Assembly: GCA_008360955.1 (NCBI GenBank)
Contig: LUCM01006825.1
Coordinates: 1 to 64,000, forward strand
Origin: Fasciolopsis buskii
Lineage: Eukaryota > Platyhelminthes > Trematoda > Plagiorchiida > Fasciolidae
DNA: 64,000 nt
Direction of reading: 5' to 3'
Part shown: positions 12,068 through 24,700 of the stretch, in pieces
How the letters are laid out: each line of letters starts with the position of its first letter
Numbering within the stretch: position 1 is the first letter of the stretch
Made by a program: the position numbers and the translations under genes
Notes under the pieces: generated by a model
Told to the model about the DNA's origin: nothing
Databases searched by the model: none
The model's input: the letters and a program-made list of their open reading frames with translations, nothing else

Positions 12068-15000
12068 TGGAATAAAAACACAAATAAAAGAACTATGGCA
12101 ATTCACCGAGAAAAACCTCGATTTTCTTTAAGTTCCAGTGGAACTCTCGTCAATCACTGGACACGAACACCGTTTATTCAAGATCACAACGTAAAAGTAG
12201 TTTCACATTTCTTTTTCTTGCCAAAAAATCTGTCAAGGCATTTAGGCACGTTTTTTGCTCGAAGTGAATCAAAGCAAACGAAAAGTTCATGAAAACGGCT
12301 CGCTTTTGATTAAACATTTATTCATAAGCTTTCGTGACTGAAAACTGTACTCGCTATCTATTTTTATAAATTGACTTTCAGGCAATAAAATACCCAATCA
12401 GAATGTTTTCACGCACGTCTTATTCATGGATTGCATACCATTTTTCTGATAAAGTCTTCTCCCAATTATATTTTCCGTACAAGGCACTCAAAAATAAACC
12501 ACATGAGTGTCCTTGCATGTCCCTCTTTTAGTCCTAGCTCGTAGAATCGAACCTCCGATCTGAAGATTGTAAGTGGATTTCCCGTAATCTTTGTCAGCAA
12601 TTTCCTCGACTGCCCCGAAATGGGAATCACAAATTTGACTTTTCGATAAACATCCATGTGCCATTTCATCTTCTATATGTCCCCTTTCTAACTGTGAAGA
12701 AACGTATTAAAATCGGATAATTTCCATTCGGTCCTGCTTTCCTATTTAACTGATATCAACAATCACGATTCACAGTTAAGTTACGGTCAAGATTAGATAG
12801 ATCAGAACGGTAGTCATGCCAACTCGCGCAAAACGCGCAAGACACTCATTATTCCGGAGAAAACACTGATCATAAAATCTTGACTTATAATCCACGGAAA
12901 CGACTTTATGGATTGTCTGGCAAATTTCCTTAAAATATTTTGAAAATTGTATTCTATTAAACTATCTGACTTCCAGTGAACCATAAGGTAATGATGTATG
13001 TTGCTGATCATCATTCCACTGATATTTTGGGAAATTATGACTTAAGAAAAATAGTTGTCAGATAATCCAACTTGGTCATCCTGCTTCCGATTGCCGTGCG
13101 ATAAAACATTGCAAACTAGTCAGTTATGAGGAGAAATCCCGTTTTCTTGATGGATTCCCGAGGAATTCCATGGAACATTTATAATTCTTTGCATATCTAA
13201 TGATGAATGTTGACAGGAGAAGACAGACAGAAAACGTGTAAGAGACAGTACTCAGTTCGCCTTGACAAAACTGCAACAGCAAAAATAAATTCCTCGGAAT
13301 TTTTACTGACTAACAGAAGACAATTTATTTCAAAATATGCCCGCAGTGATTAGTTCAGTTAAGATTACAGTTGATAGTTTAAACAAGAAAATTAGTTAGA
13401 CTCTTGCAAAATTAATCGACCTAACGCTGTTCCCGTTGTCAATCTCGGTGGAGTTGACAGCATTTTGTTTGACGATTATAACATCTGTCTACTTACCGTA
13501 TTTTTCACTATACCCGTTTTAGCAATATAGGACAAAATTCTGCTAGAGAGAGTAGAATCTTTTTTACTTCGCTTTTCGTAACCGTTTCGAATTTCTTAGG
13601 TTTGCATCGGTGTGTTTCAAGTTTATTTACACACTTGTTGTTGTCAATATATTGATAAAAGTAATAAAGTCTGAGGTGAAAGCTGAAACTTTTCGGCTGA
13701 CTGCAACCAACGGCGCCATTTTTCAGCCTAAACTTTGCCAATTCTAGTCCAATATTGGAATGGACATCGGAAATCTTTGGCGATCATTTGACCGGCGGAT
13801 CTGATCGGCTCTGTAGCCTAGCAGTACTGGGCGTTTGTGGTCCGCAGCGAAAGTGATACCAGCGATCCACTTTCTAGGCCTTTCGCCTCGCTCATATCCC
13901 AAGTTCAAATTTATCATAGCTCCCACTGGTGATGTTGACGAAAAAGTGCAGTCATTATGCATTTGCAAGCTCATACTGTCCTACAATAAGAGCAGCAATA
14001 TTTGCCCACTTGTCGGATTGGTGGGACAAACTATCGGTAGGGTGCTTAACAAATGAGTCCCCAGACTGTTATTCAATGAATTTGAACACATCTGGATTTT
14101 GGTGAGTCATTAATTTTGATAACTGTCCCACCGTCTGTTGGCTTTGATCACATCGGGTGATGTCCAACCTTCACTATAACTTAATTTAGCTTAAAAAACG
14201 CCCCATTCTAATAATGGTTTACAAAATGATGTCGAGTTATTCTACACACCACAGGAACATTCAACTCTTGTCGTTCAGTACATTGGGGTCTATGTCATCC
14301 TAGCTGAGAACTTCAATGACTGGCTGTGAATCCAAATAGCTTCTCCGCCTCTCTCGTTTTAATTAAGTAGGTGATGCATAAGCCGTCTGCCGCACATTGA
14401 ATCCTCCTCATTTATGACTGGAATAGAAAGTCTGGAAATTTAGAGTAACGGTGTCATAAGGTTGATCAATGACCCCCGTTTTTCAAGAACCTCAAGCTTT
14501 GCTGTCCCACAAGTGACTGTCATAGTGACCCCTTTAATCCTCCGAATTTGGATGAACAGTAACCGATATAGAAACATTAATGACCAAGGACAGGTTCATC
14601 GCAAACGTATGTGCTGAGCAAGGGTGAAGAGTAAAATCCCATATAGGCTCTTTATTTCGATCCAAGAGTTTTTTTGCTAATTAGCATAATATTAGGTCAA
14701 AATTGGGGTATAAACGTGTTCAGCCTTCTGAGGCTATAGAAATTTTCACCTGTCACAAATGGTCATACCCATCACCTTATCAAATTATGGTCAGTAAAAC
14801 CCCCATGACACTACATGGTCAGACATAAAATGTTAGTGAGAAATTCACCCGCGGACATGTGTTGGAGAAAACGCTCTCTATGTTCCTACAAAAATTAACT
14901 GAGACCATCGAGCAACATGGAAGTGGTATTTGACAGAATAGCATGCAGTAAATGTAGAGGAGTTGAACATATTTCCTAAGGAATGCCATACTAATGCTGA

Positions 15001-17396
15001 CCTCCAGATTGCACCAATTTTCCATCTTGAGGCAACCGGTAAATCCTGATTCTATTCTGATATAAATGTGCACTTTAATCGGACAGAATTGAGAAGCAAG
15101 CACGAAAATCACGAAAACTATGCGATATGAGCCCTGGTGCAACAGCCAACCCCTAGATACGCCACATTAGGGAGATGCGCTCCGCGTTGTAACTCATCAA
15201 CAAAACTAATGCATCAGTAGCGTATACGAATTTCCAAACCAGATATATGGGCCACCTTTTCAAATTTTTCCAGAATAACTAACCATATTAGGGTACCGAA
15301 TAGATTTGCCATGCACAGTGAAAGCAGTCTGAGTGCATGCGGTATCCCAGTTGAAATACTGACAATCGATATTCAGTATGTAGCGGACTTCTGTTGTAGA
15401 ATGCCAGCTAATATTCCAACAGATGAGCAATATATTTTTGGACCCAGTTTCCAAAACTGTGATAATTAAGTGCTATACCACTAAGTAGTAAATTGTGAAT
15501 GAACCTAAATTTTGCAACGTTGGCCATCTGATTTGCATGCCTGATATCACGATATGTGCGAAGTTTTTGTATCACCCACTGCACGCGATATGACGGTAAA
15601 CGTTTAACGCTCAACACAACTTTGATGTGCCGCCGATCGGCTGAGCAATCACTAAATCTAATCAATCATTACAGCCACAATATCAAAATGTGATATACAC
15701 CTTCAAATGAGGCAGGTAATGATGATAAACGAATTGACTCGGTTTCCAGTGGAAATCTTCGAACACTGGAAAAGCTGAAATCAAATCCCATATTCGATTT
15801 TACGTTATAAAATTAAGTGTTTGGTTTGATTTCGATTGTCGAACGATTTTTAGCACGGTATCTGAATTTAAATGTTCCAGACTAAGGTATTGCTATGCTC
15901 GATCTAGTCCAAAGTGTTTAAACTCGCTGGGCCGTGAAATCATTATTCCGTTCGTCCGCTTTTTGTACAAAGTTCAAAGAATCAAAGAAAAACAATAATC
16001 ATGCTAACGGATTTTGTGAAATGAATTCTTCACAACGGCCTTTTCTAATTGATCATCTTAAACGGTAAGACTGTTTTTTAATGGCCAATTTCTGTTGACG
16101 ATTCAGTTTAAAACAGAGTTTGAAGATTAGGGTGCATTTTCAATGTAATTCATTCGATTTGCTGCCAATACAATAGCAACAGTTTTTTTTAAAACATGGA
16201 ATCCATCTGGAATAAGCATCTCGAAGTAGTGAAAACTGACGCAACGATTGCTGCACATGGGTTTCAACCGGTCTTCATATCTCATGCCCAACTATCCCTG
16301 AATGACCAATGTCTGTCTGCACGGCAGTAATACACAAATCTCCAATGGTTGGTAGTTGCTGGTTGAAATCGAAACTTAAAGTAATCCCAGAAGTATCTTC
16401 CAAATTCGCTTTCGTCACTCGATTGATCGACTAATTGGCTAAGCAAGGTTCAGTTGGATCTTTACGAAGCCATACATTTTTTTAAAACTACATCAATGTA
16501 CGCCCCATGTTTACATGATCCAATGAATAAAAACTCAGAACTGATAGCTTTCCGAAAGCAAAGTTGCATGCTACTCAACACGTTCGGACGAAGAATGATC
16601 AACAAACCTGTTGATCACTGTGACCCAGATGAGGTTACGAACATCAAATAAGTGAATGCTGGCAAGCCAGGGATATTTTGACTCCTTGGGTGGTAAATAT
16701 TAGCTTTGGAAAATACTTTGAGATTTTCTTGGTGACATTATAAAAGTAGAGAAGACTTGCTACTTGATAACTGTACGTGGAATATGTAACACTCAGTAGA
16801 AATTAACAGATTCCAACAGATTTCAACAATATATTTATATACATTAGGTATCGCATTAGGAATGCCCAGAGGTCTCAATACAAGCTGGTGCTTGGCGCTT
16901 TGACGAAACCACGCTTTCCATAGCTGTGGTGACGAACGTTTGCTCAGTTCTTATCCATCACACATTTTTTTGCAATAATTCAGACTTCGAAATTTTACCT
17001 GACCTAGTGACACTTAATGTGTTTCTATGACACTCCAAGTTTCAAGGTCATGGTTCCCGGTTTCTCCTCACCCCGTGTAGCAACCATAGCTTCTACCGGT
17101 CTTGTCCTTCCCGGTACACTCATGCCTGTTGCATGCAATTAAGGACTGTTCCGTTGGGTATCACTGTTGGAACTCGGAACGAATGCATTCACGCAGCGTG
17201 ACACCGGTCGCTTAAACAATGCAGTAAGGCCAAGAAAACCTATATAGTTTATCCGGAACTAAACCGATATTGATAAATGTATCAAATAAGGAACAGAGTT
17301 CGTAACCGAAAGAAGATCTGATTGGTTAAGATGCGGTTCGTAAAGTTGTTGACATAAGCGTGATTTCTGTTGCGCTGAAATAAACCTTCCCAGAGT
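12068..17396. other. Unassigned intron-like or intergenic DNA
   Basis: No coding region, RNA gene or repeat was recognised. The longest open frame, 107 codons on the minus strand at 14819-15142, is rich in Cys and hydrophobic residues but shows no family motif and no splice-site framing. Confidence 0.45.
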
Positions 17397-17570
17397 CAGC
17401 GGCAGGCAATGATCAAGCGGGTAAAATCGTGGCGTTTGGAGGTCTACGTTGCGGGTTCGAATCCTCCCACCGCCGGTCAGCTTCTCCAACTTGCATTTCT
17501 CTGTTTGCCGTGGGCCCCCTCCTGAAAATTGATGTGCACTGTTGCTTCATTAATAAAGAAAGTAAATGAA
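17397..17570 (+). mobile_element. tRNA-derived SINE, older copy
   Basis: This is the same family and orientation as the element at 18610. It shares the body ATCGTGGCGTTTGGA, a perfect B box GGTTCGAATCC at 17454-17464, a CCGCCGGTC-like end to the tRNA-like part, and the tail GCACTGTTGCTTCATTAATAAAG. The 5' head with the A box is degraded (GATCAAGCGGG replaces the consensus), so transcription from it is unlikely. A minus-strand open frame here (GGRIRTRNVDLQT) is simply the SINE read backwards and should not be annotated as a protein. Confidence 0.75.
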
Positions 17571-18609
17571 TAGAGGAAGAGAAATTAAAGTTCTTAAACA
17601 TTCGATTTCGGGATCCATTTACGAATAACAAACAGATCTTAGGTTTTCATGCAATCGTTTGATTATCTCGTCACATTGCCTAGCAAAACATTACACCGGG
17701 CTTTTCATATTGCGGGATCAACAACATCAAAAGATACACCGCTGTACAAAGCAAATGACCAAAGGAAAACCTGCACTCTGTCACCCATTTATCAACGAAT
17801 GGCCGTTCAGAATTTTGTGGCGCCTCTCTTCACTGGGTAAATGAAGGTAGCAAACAATACGGTCTCCTTTTCGTTCCCCAAAAGTTGCCGAGTAATTTGG
17901 TTAAAGCAGACAAAAATTGGTTTTAAAGGATTTACCAAGTAGGTCGACTATTCCATCTGGTGCCAAATCCGACCGCATCTACCTTAACCCAATTAGATGG
18001 CGCGTTCCAGTGGGCCGATATCGCTTTTTGAACCTGCTGGATCCAACAGATCTTGTTATCGTTTTAATATTATTAGTGAAAGTGGATAATCGGCCCACTG
18101 GATCAATGTTTACGAGGTTTCTAAGGTCTCGATATCTGTAAAATCAAGCATAAAATACTAATACCTAGTGCGACAAAGCACCGGCTGACTGAAAACCTTC
18201 TGATGAATTCTGCCACGAAAAGAGCATTTAGACCACCAGCAACTGTTTCTTTTATTTGTTGAATAAAATGTTCCACGGTTTTCTAAATGGTTTAGCATTT
18301 GTTTGTCTGACTGGCTCCTACTAGTACTGACCCCAAACAGACGGGTAAGGTTTAGTTTGTTTGAAAAATCGCCATTCATGATGTTTAAACCTAGGCAGGG
18401 ATGTCCCGCAAATCAATGTAAGATACCGATTGTTGGAATCTACAGGCGGTCATGAAGTGAATGTCAAGCTGCTCGGTTTGACCATAATCAAATGAATTTA
18501 ATGATTCGCAACTAACGATTCACATAACGATAAACTGTCTGAAAGACCAAATGGAATTTGTAAAGCAACTACCGACTTCAAGGATAAGAAATATTACCAG
18601 CTTGGTTTC
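17571..18609. other. Unassigned spacer between two SINE copies
   Basis: No gene seen. The only structure noted is a short GC-rich inverted repeat: CCAGTGGGCCGATA at 18007-18020 and its near-exact complement at 18087-18101, which could form a 14-bp stem around a loop of about 66 nt. It has no obvious terminator or transposon context. Confidence 0.5.
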
Positions 18610-18785
18610 GCCGGCGGTGGCCAAACGGATAAGATCGTGGCGTTTGGATGTGAAGGTTGCGGGTTCGAATCCTCTCCCTACCGGTCCACTCTCCCATTTG
18701 GCGTCCCTCTGTTGGCCATGGTCTTTTTCCCGAAAAATGATGTACATTGTTGCTTCATTAACAAAGGAAGTGAAAGGTAAAAGAT
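18610..18785 (+). mobile_element. tRNA-derived SINE, best-preserved copy
   Basis: The first 77 bases form a recognisable tRNA-like head. The A box TGGCCAAACGG (18618-18628) fits the consensus fully and the B box GGTTCGAATCC (18662-18672) is perfect. The acceptor strand CCGGCGG can pair with CTACCGG downstream apart from one mismatch. After the head come a unique body (18687-18730), the conserved core AATGATGTACATTGTTGC and a short A-rich tail. The two intact boxes mean it could still be transcribed by RNA polymerase III. A sister copy lies 1.2 kb upstream in the same orientation, and a tail fragment lies at 12 kb on the other strand. Confidence 0.8.
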
Positions 18786-21700
18786 AAATCCAAAGAATCA
18801 TTGGTAACAAGGGCTCTCGTGCGTTCTGATGCCGAATCGATTGACGTTTCCAACTGCAGAAGCAACTGTCCATTAAAAACATGCTAGACAGTACCAAATT
18901 CAGTTGAAGATAACGTTATATTCCAACAATGCTCTCGGAGATCTAAGAATCTACACCTTACGACAATCTTTTTAGACTCAACTTCCTGAAATGATGGCAA
19001 CTGCAATTCAGGCACTTGGACTTATTCTAGTTCTCTTTGGTAATTTTAGTCCATATCTCCTAAACGACCCATTCCATGCAAAACTCAAACGCTTCTTACT
19101 AGGGAATATCACCGTTTCCCTGGTTGCTGGGCTTAATTGCTGTCTATGTCACAAATAACAAACCGGGCCTGCACATTATCTATGCCAACATGTCACGTGG
19201 ATGACACCAATATTTTTGCGGGAATAAAAAGACACGCTTCCGTACGTACATCTTTCTTTTTTCATTGCAATTACACTGTCAAGCCCAGTAAGAACAAATT
19301 GATTTTGTTGCTAATGGTCTCCTTACGTTTTCATTAGACTGATTTAATTGTCTACAGGATTAATATTTCCATCAACCCCGCTTTTATCGCATTGAGAGAC
19401 AAATTGTGATACCATTTTAGTGTCGAAAATGATTAAAAACTGGTTGCCCAGTGTGTATGCATCGCACACACTAAAGAAATACCAGTCGAGAAACACAGAC
19501 TGAATGGTAGAAAGAGAAATACAAGCAGACTACTGAACAAGATAAACCCAATCCTTCATTAGTGTCAACTTAGCAAGATATACTTGAAAACCGAACATGG
19601 AAGTGTGAGAGTAGTCGGCTGCTAAGCGATTGGGTCAATTTTCAATTGTTTTCAAGCCTTTTGAATAAATTACGATCGACAACAGGTAAATTTTGTAAGT
19701 GGAAAACAATTCTGACTTCTTCCTTTTTAAATGAAATGCGATGCTACAAGTGAGACTAAGAAGTCTTATTAGGGGAATAAGAAATTTGGCCCGAGGCACC
19801 TCGCAGTCGGCATTTCCAAATGTTTCTCTCGGTTAACTTAGATTTCGTGATGCTCGAGCGGAGGCCAGAATGACCGCATAAATACATTTAATCAGGCTGT
19901 CGTCTGTGCAGACAGCAATATTCATTCTTTGATGAAAAACGAAGTCAGTGCAAACCGTTCGATTTCTATTAATCAACAGAAGTAGGTAATCCCAAACGAA
20001 GTGTGTTACGTTACGCATGAAAATGTCGGTCATTCAAATGACCTCCGATGGAAGAAACTCAGATCCACAAGGATTTATGTAAACGCACCCAACCGGGAAG
20101 GTTGTGCTTGACACTTCAACGCAGATCACCTGACGATGGAGTCCTGATAAATTTTGGCACAAATGTAAACGAATATGTCTAATCTAGATCTTCTAAGGCG
20201 TTGGAGCAACAAAATGGAACGTGATTACGGACCCAGAAAATTTCAGCCTAACTGCAATTTGTGACTGTGTGGGGAAAAATGCCAATTTAGAAGAATCAAA
20301 CGAGAATCTATCAGCAGCCTTATGCCACGTAATTTAAATCGCCGAGAATACATCGATTAAACGGCATTTCAAAAGATTTGACCTGCAGAAAATCAACGTT
20401 CTGGCCTTCTCTTGTACCCTCTTCCGTCAAATGACTCCCAAATCTGTATTTTTAATTGTTTGTGACGCTTTCTGGAGACTGCGTTAATGTCTGCTTTGGT
20501 CAGTGTTCACTCAAACGCTTTGGTAATTCCGGCAATAAATTACTCACGACTAAAGTAATGAATTATTTTTCATTTGGCTTTTACCGAATGATTGAATTCA
20601 AATCCTCCAAAGTAATATCACAAAAAATATAGAAACCTTGAACTCCATGATAAGGTAAATGACATTGAAATCTGATTACCTGAAGAATTTCAAAGTTAGA
20701 TTTGCGACTTTCCCTCGTCCAAGGTAAAAAAAATCCTAGCAGTTCAGGCCAAATCAACAGACAAGGAGTGAAGTTCGCTGACATCGCACGGTTGGTCACA
20801 CCAGTTTCAGATTATTCTGATGTACTAGATAAACACAAATTTGTTATGATTTCATTTAGGTTATATGAATTCGATATTTTTCCATCTACCAAAAATCGAA
20901 GCCATCGTAACAAATGAAAAATCAATAGGAAATTACTGAATTATAAATCGGTAATTGTTCGTGAAAATTACTCAAAGTTTTGAACTACGTGTTACGAATA
21001 GTGAAACAAAATTTTACCTCGAAGCGCACGACGATATCGCGTAACGTTCCGTCCAAACATTCGTAAACTCATTTAACCCGTTGAGTTCTTCTTCTGCCAT
21101 CCGTGCTTGTAACTTCCGGAGCATGCATCGATGATTCTCGATAAAGAGTCTACACAAAAATCCAAGTGATGATAAGGCAATTTTTCCCCGATTAGTCAAA
21201 ACCAACATTCAGAATGAGAGTGAACGTCCACCAATATTACTATCTGAACTGATTAGAAGGTAACCGAATAAAATTTCAGCTTCATTACCCCTATATGAGC
21301 AATTCAGCAAAGAACAACTGAACAAATTGATTTATCCTTAAACTTGATTGCTCGTAACTCCAGTTGACTGCATTTATGATAGCGACTCGAGTTTTACTTA
21401 TACATCGGCTACCTTGCGAGTTAAAGTTATTCTTTCCCGGGTTCTCGATACCTACCCATTTTTAGTGATAAACATCGGTTGTAATAGTGAGATGAAGATC
21501 TGTTATGGTCACAATCTAGTGAGGTTCTCCTTCTTGTCAACCAAGAAACACCCGTCTGCTTGCTCTTCAAATCCTCGTCTTTTGGGAATTCCTAACAGCC
21601 ACGCAATGCTAAAACCAAGCAATGCTGACGGAAACATCCACTAAATGTTTTGGTCATCGATTTGTCGATGACTGTGCAAGATAATCACAAACGAATCGAA

Positions 21701-24700
21701 GTGATGCGCAAATTACGGAAATAGTTCCCGGAAAATATTGCAGTTCAAAGAGAGGCAATTAAGCGACTTAAAGTCTCCATCCCAAACTATTATGTAAAAC
21801 TATCTGATGTCCTTGTAGAATAAAGCAGTTGGAAACTTAGCGTTTTCCGATTCACACTCGTGAAAGAAACAGGCGGAGTTCCATTGGGGGTGGATTGTAG
21901 CAAAATTGTTAATTGGCAATCCTCAGCTGCATAATGACTGTAATTATGATCGCAAACTATTTTTCGTTCGACTTCCATATGTTACAATAACCATACTGTT
22001 AGAGAACATATTCCTTTCTTCTGTCTAGTAGGGCTAGTAGCAACTAAGAATATATTTTTGCATATACGAGATCACATCCTTTTTCATGCTAAATTCCACC
22101 AAAGGAAATTTTGTTAATTGCAATCAGTTTCATATCGGGGTTGCTCATCTGCTAGAGTTGATTAAAACAAGTTGATGGCGCCCACTTGAAGACTCTAAAA
22201 TGTTTTTTTCTGTTAAAAGCCCTATTAAAACCCATTTGTCAAAAACATATCTTCCGTTATATCAGCATTGTAAAACTAAAAAGGTAAGGCCGATATGCGA
22301 GGTAATCTGGAACACCAGGATTTTGTCACAGCCGGGCGGGGTGGGAAGGTAATCGAAACTATCCTTCGATCAGTCATCGGTAAAATTTAGTTTTCATTCA
22401 CATCCACGTCTTTGTGGGGTACGTCAGCATTCATTTATCCTACGGGTAACGCCTGACCGCACATCCTAGACAGCTTCGTTCAAGTGCACCTACTCTTGAA
22501 AGATAGGTGATTCATTGAGTAATGGGCGGTTGTACAACCTATGCCTCCAATATGTGGGTGTATACGTGGCGACGGGCATTGTGTAACAAAGCCTAATTTG
22601 ACATACTTCACTTCACATTTGTGGGAGCTTCTTCCTCATTTCATTACATTCCAGACGGGTGCAAATTAATTGACCTTCGTTATCCACGGTCGACAGCGAT
22701 CGGGTGCTTAACTTTTCGGACAACTTATGTCATTGTGCTCGTTGATCATGCGATTGTCAAAGCTCGGTTTCGTGGCAACTGTCTTTTTGTCGCCGAAAAA
22801 TATTTCACTTGCGTGTCAGCTCAATTATTCAAACAGACTAGCGGTGCTTCCTACAGCGTGGTACGCCGCACGGCTTATGATACCACCGAATATTATACAT
22901 TTTCCGCTCCAAGCAAACATCCAAATTCCTGGCAGCAAAATTGGCTTTTTTTACTGTTTTTTCGATTAAAGGAACGAATCTTAAAATCCATTTATTGTAA
23001 TATCGTTTGGAAAGTAGAATAATTGGTACTCAGCTTGCATCGTGAAGAAGGCCGAATGACAGCGCTATTTTTTTCATTTATCTAATTTATCCTACTAATA
23101 AAATGAACACGCAACGCATAACAAAAGCACAGTTTTACCCAATAGATTTTTAGTTGGCACGATAGATTTAAAATTATTGACTGAATTGCATAATATCGAT
23201 AAGATAGCAGTAAACATTCCATGCATTGAAGAACTCAATTTTGTAGCGTTTATCCAAAGAGTTGAGCTCGGCTGTGGTGTGCAGAAAATTGGAAATGACT
23301 TAGGGCCTCAAGAGGTAAAACTCGAGGTGGTTGTGTTCGAATTGCTTAATTTTTATCTCTTGACCGGTCCAGAAAATAGAGACGAATGCACTATTGTTAT
23401 GTGTCAGTCATTCCTTTGTCAATGAACAGCAGAGTTGAAATTTGGAATAGAATTTAGATGGACTTTCTTCACAAGAAATGCTGGAGTCAAAAATCGATCA
23501 TATTAAAACTTGAAGTGATGTGTCACTTGTTCGCGGTCATATCGCACTAACACCGGGTTAGCACTGGACCGGTACAATGTTCCAGGAATGTCAACTCCTT
23601 CCTTCCGGGACCAGTGCTCACCAACAAGTTTTGCGTTGTTTCCAACTAACTGAATCAAATGTTTCCCGGCAAGATTTGTTTGTGTGAGTTACATTAGATT
23701 GTTTCAGTCTCCCTAGATCGGATGCATAAACAAGCAATAAAAAAGTGTGAATGACATGATGTAAATAACAGCGTTGTTGGTAGATGCAATGTGCCAACGT
23801 TTCGACTACCGTGGATAGTTTTTCTCAAGGCAAGTTTTACAATCAAAATTTGATTGTAAGAGAGTGAAAAGCATTAGATTTGGTTCGAATCGCCTTACAA
23901 TATTTCTTTGATCTCAGTTTAGTTCTGGACTGCTTCTGGTCACGGTTAATCGTATGTGTTAGGAACTGGAAATAAAAAAACTGTTCCTTAGTGTTAAGGT
24001 CTCCAACAAAAAGCAGTCTGATTTCGATGGAGACCTCCACGCATGTATTTTACTGTCGACTGACTAATTGTTTTCATCATTGTAAATAAATTAACTATCC
24101 TGCATTTTTGTGCAACTTGGATGTGGTCTAATTCATTGTCAACCCTCTTCTTAAAGCGCACGTGGACACATTCAACAAGATTCTATTCCCTACAAATCAT
24201 GTGAGCCTATAGTGACTCGTAAATTTGCTCTTCCGATCGATTCCCGAGTGGTTTGCTCTTTTTCGCATGTGACTCCGTATCTACTCTCGACTAAGTGAAA
24301 TTCAATATTTTGTGCCCATTTGACTTTTCAACTTTACTCTTAATTTTAGCCGCCAAATGGTTGTCACAATCAGTAGTATCTCTAAAACGATAAGCTCTAG
24401 TTTCGGCAGCATGAGTGCCTACTACATATGAAATGTTCTCTGATAAACATATTTTTGTTTTGTTTAAAAGCATTCCGTTTAACCCCGGTGTTCCGTCACG
24501 TTTTGCTCAAATTTGCACTAAGGCGGCTCGATATTTCGGAATTTTTAATCCGGGAATTCGTTCTTGACTTGACTCGGGTCAACGCCAACAGCATGCTGAA
24601 ACATCAAGCTCCGGTGCTGTAAAATCATGTCCCTAGGTATGAACATGATAGCACTGTACTCCGTGATGAGACAACAATGGTAATACATTACGAACAGAGA

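Noticed and set aside
11861..12292. 143-codon plus-strand open frame
   Set aside because: It runs backwards through a SINE tail fragment and shows no family motif or coding-like structure.
12530..12620. Minus-strand GGTTCGATTCT resembling a tRNA B box
   Set aside because: The T-arm does not pair properly and no acceptable A box lies at tRNA distance; probably chance.
17259..17631. Minus-strand open frames with GGRIRTRNVDLQT-type peptide
   Set aside because: They are the reverse reading of the tRNA-derived SINE at 17397-17570; such peptides are a common false annotation.
23560..23618. Short hairpin AGCACTGGACCGG with its near-complement
   Set aside because: Stem of about 13 bp with a mismatch and no context; such hairpins are expected by chance in 64 kb.
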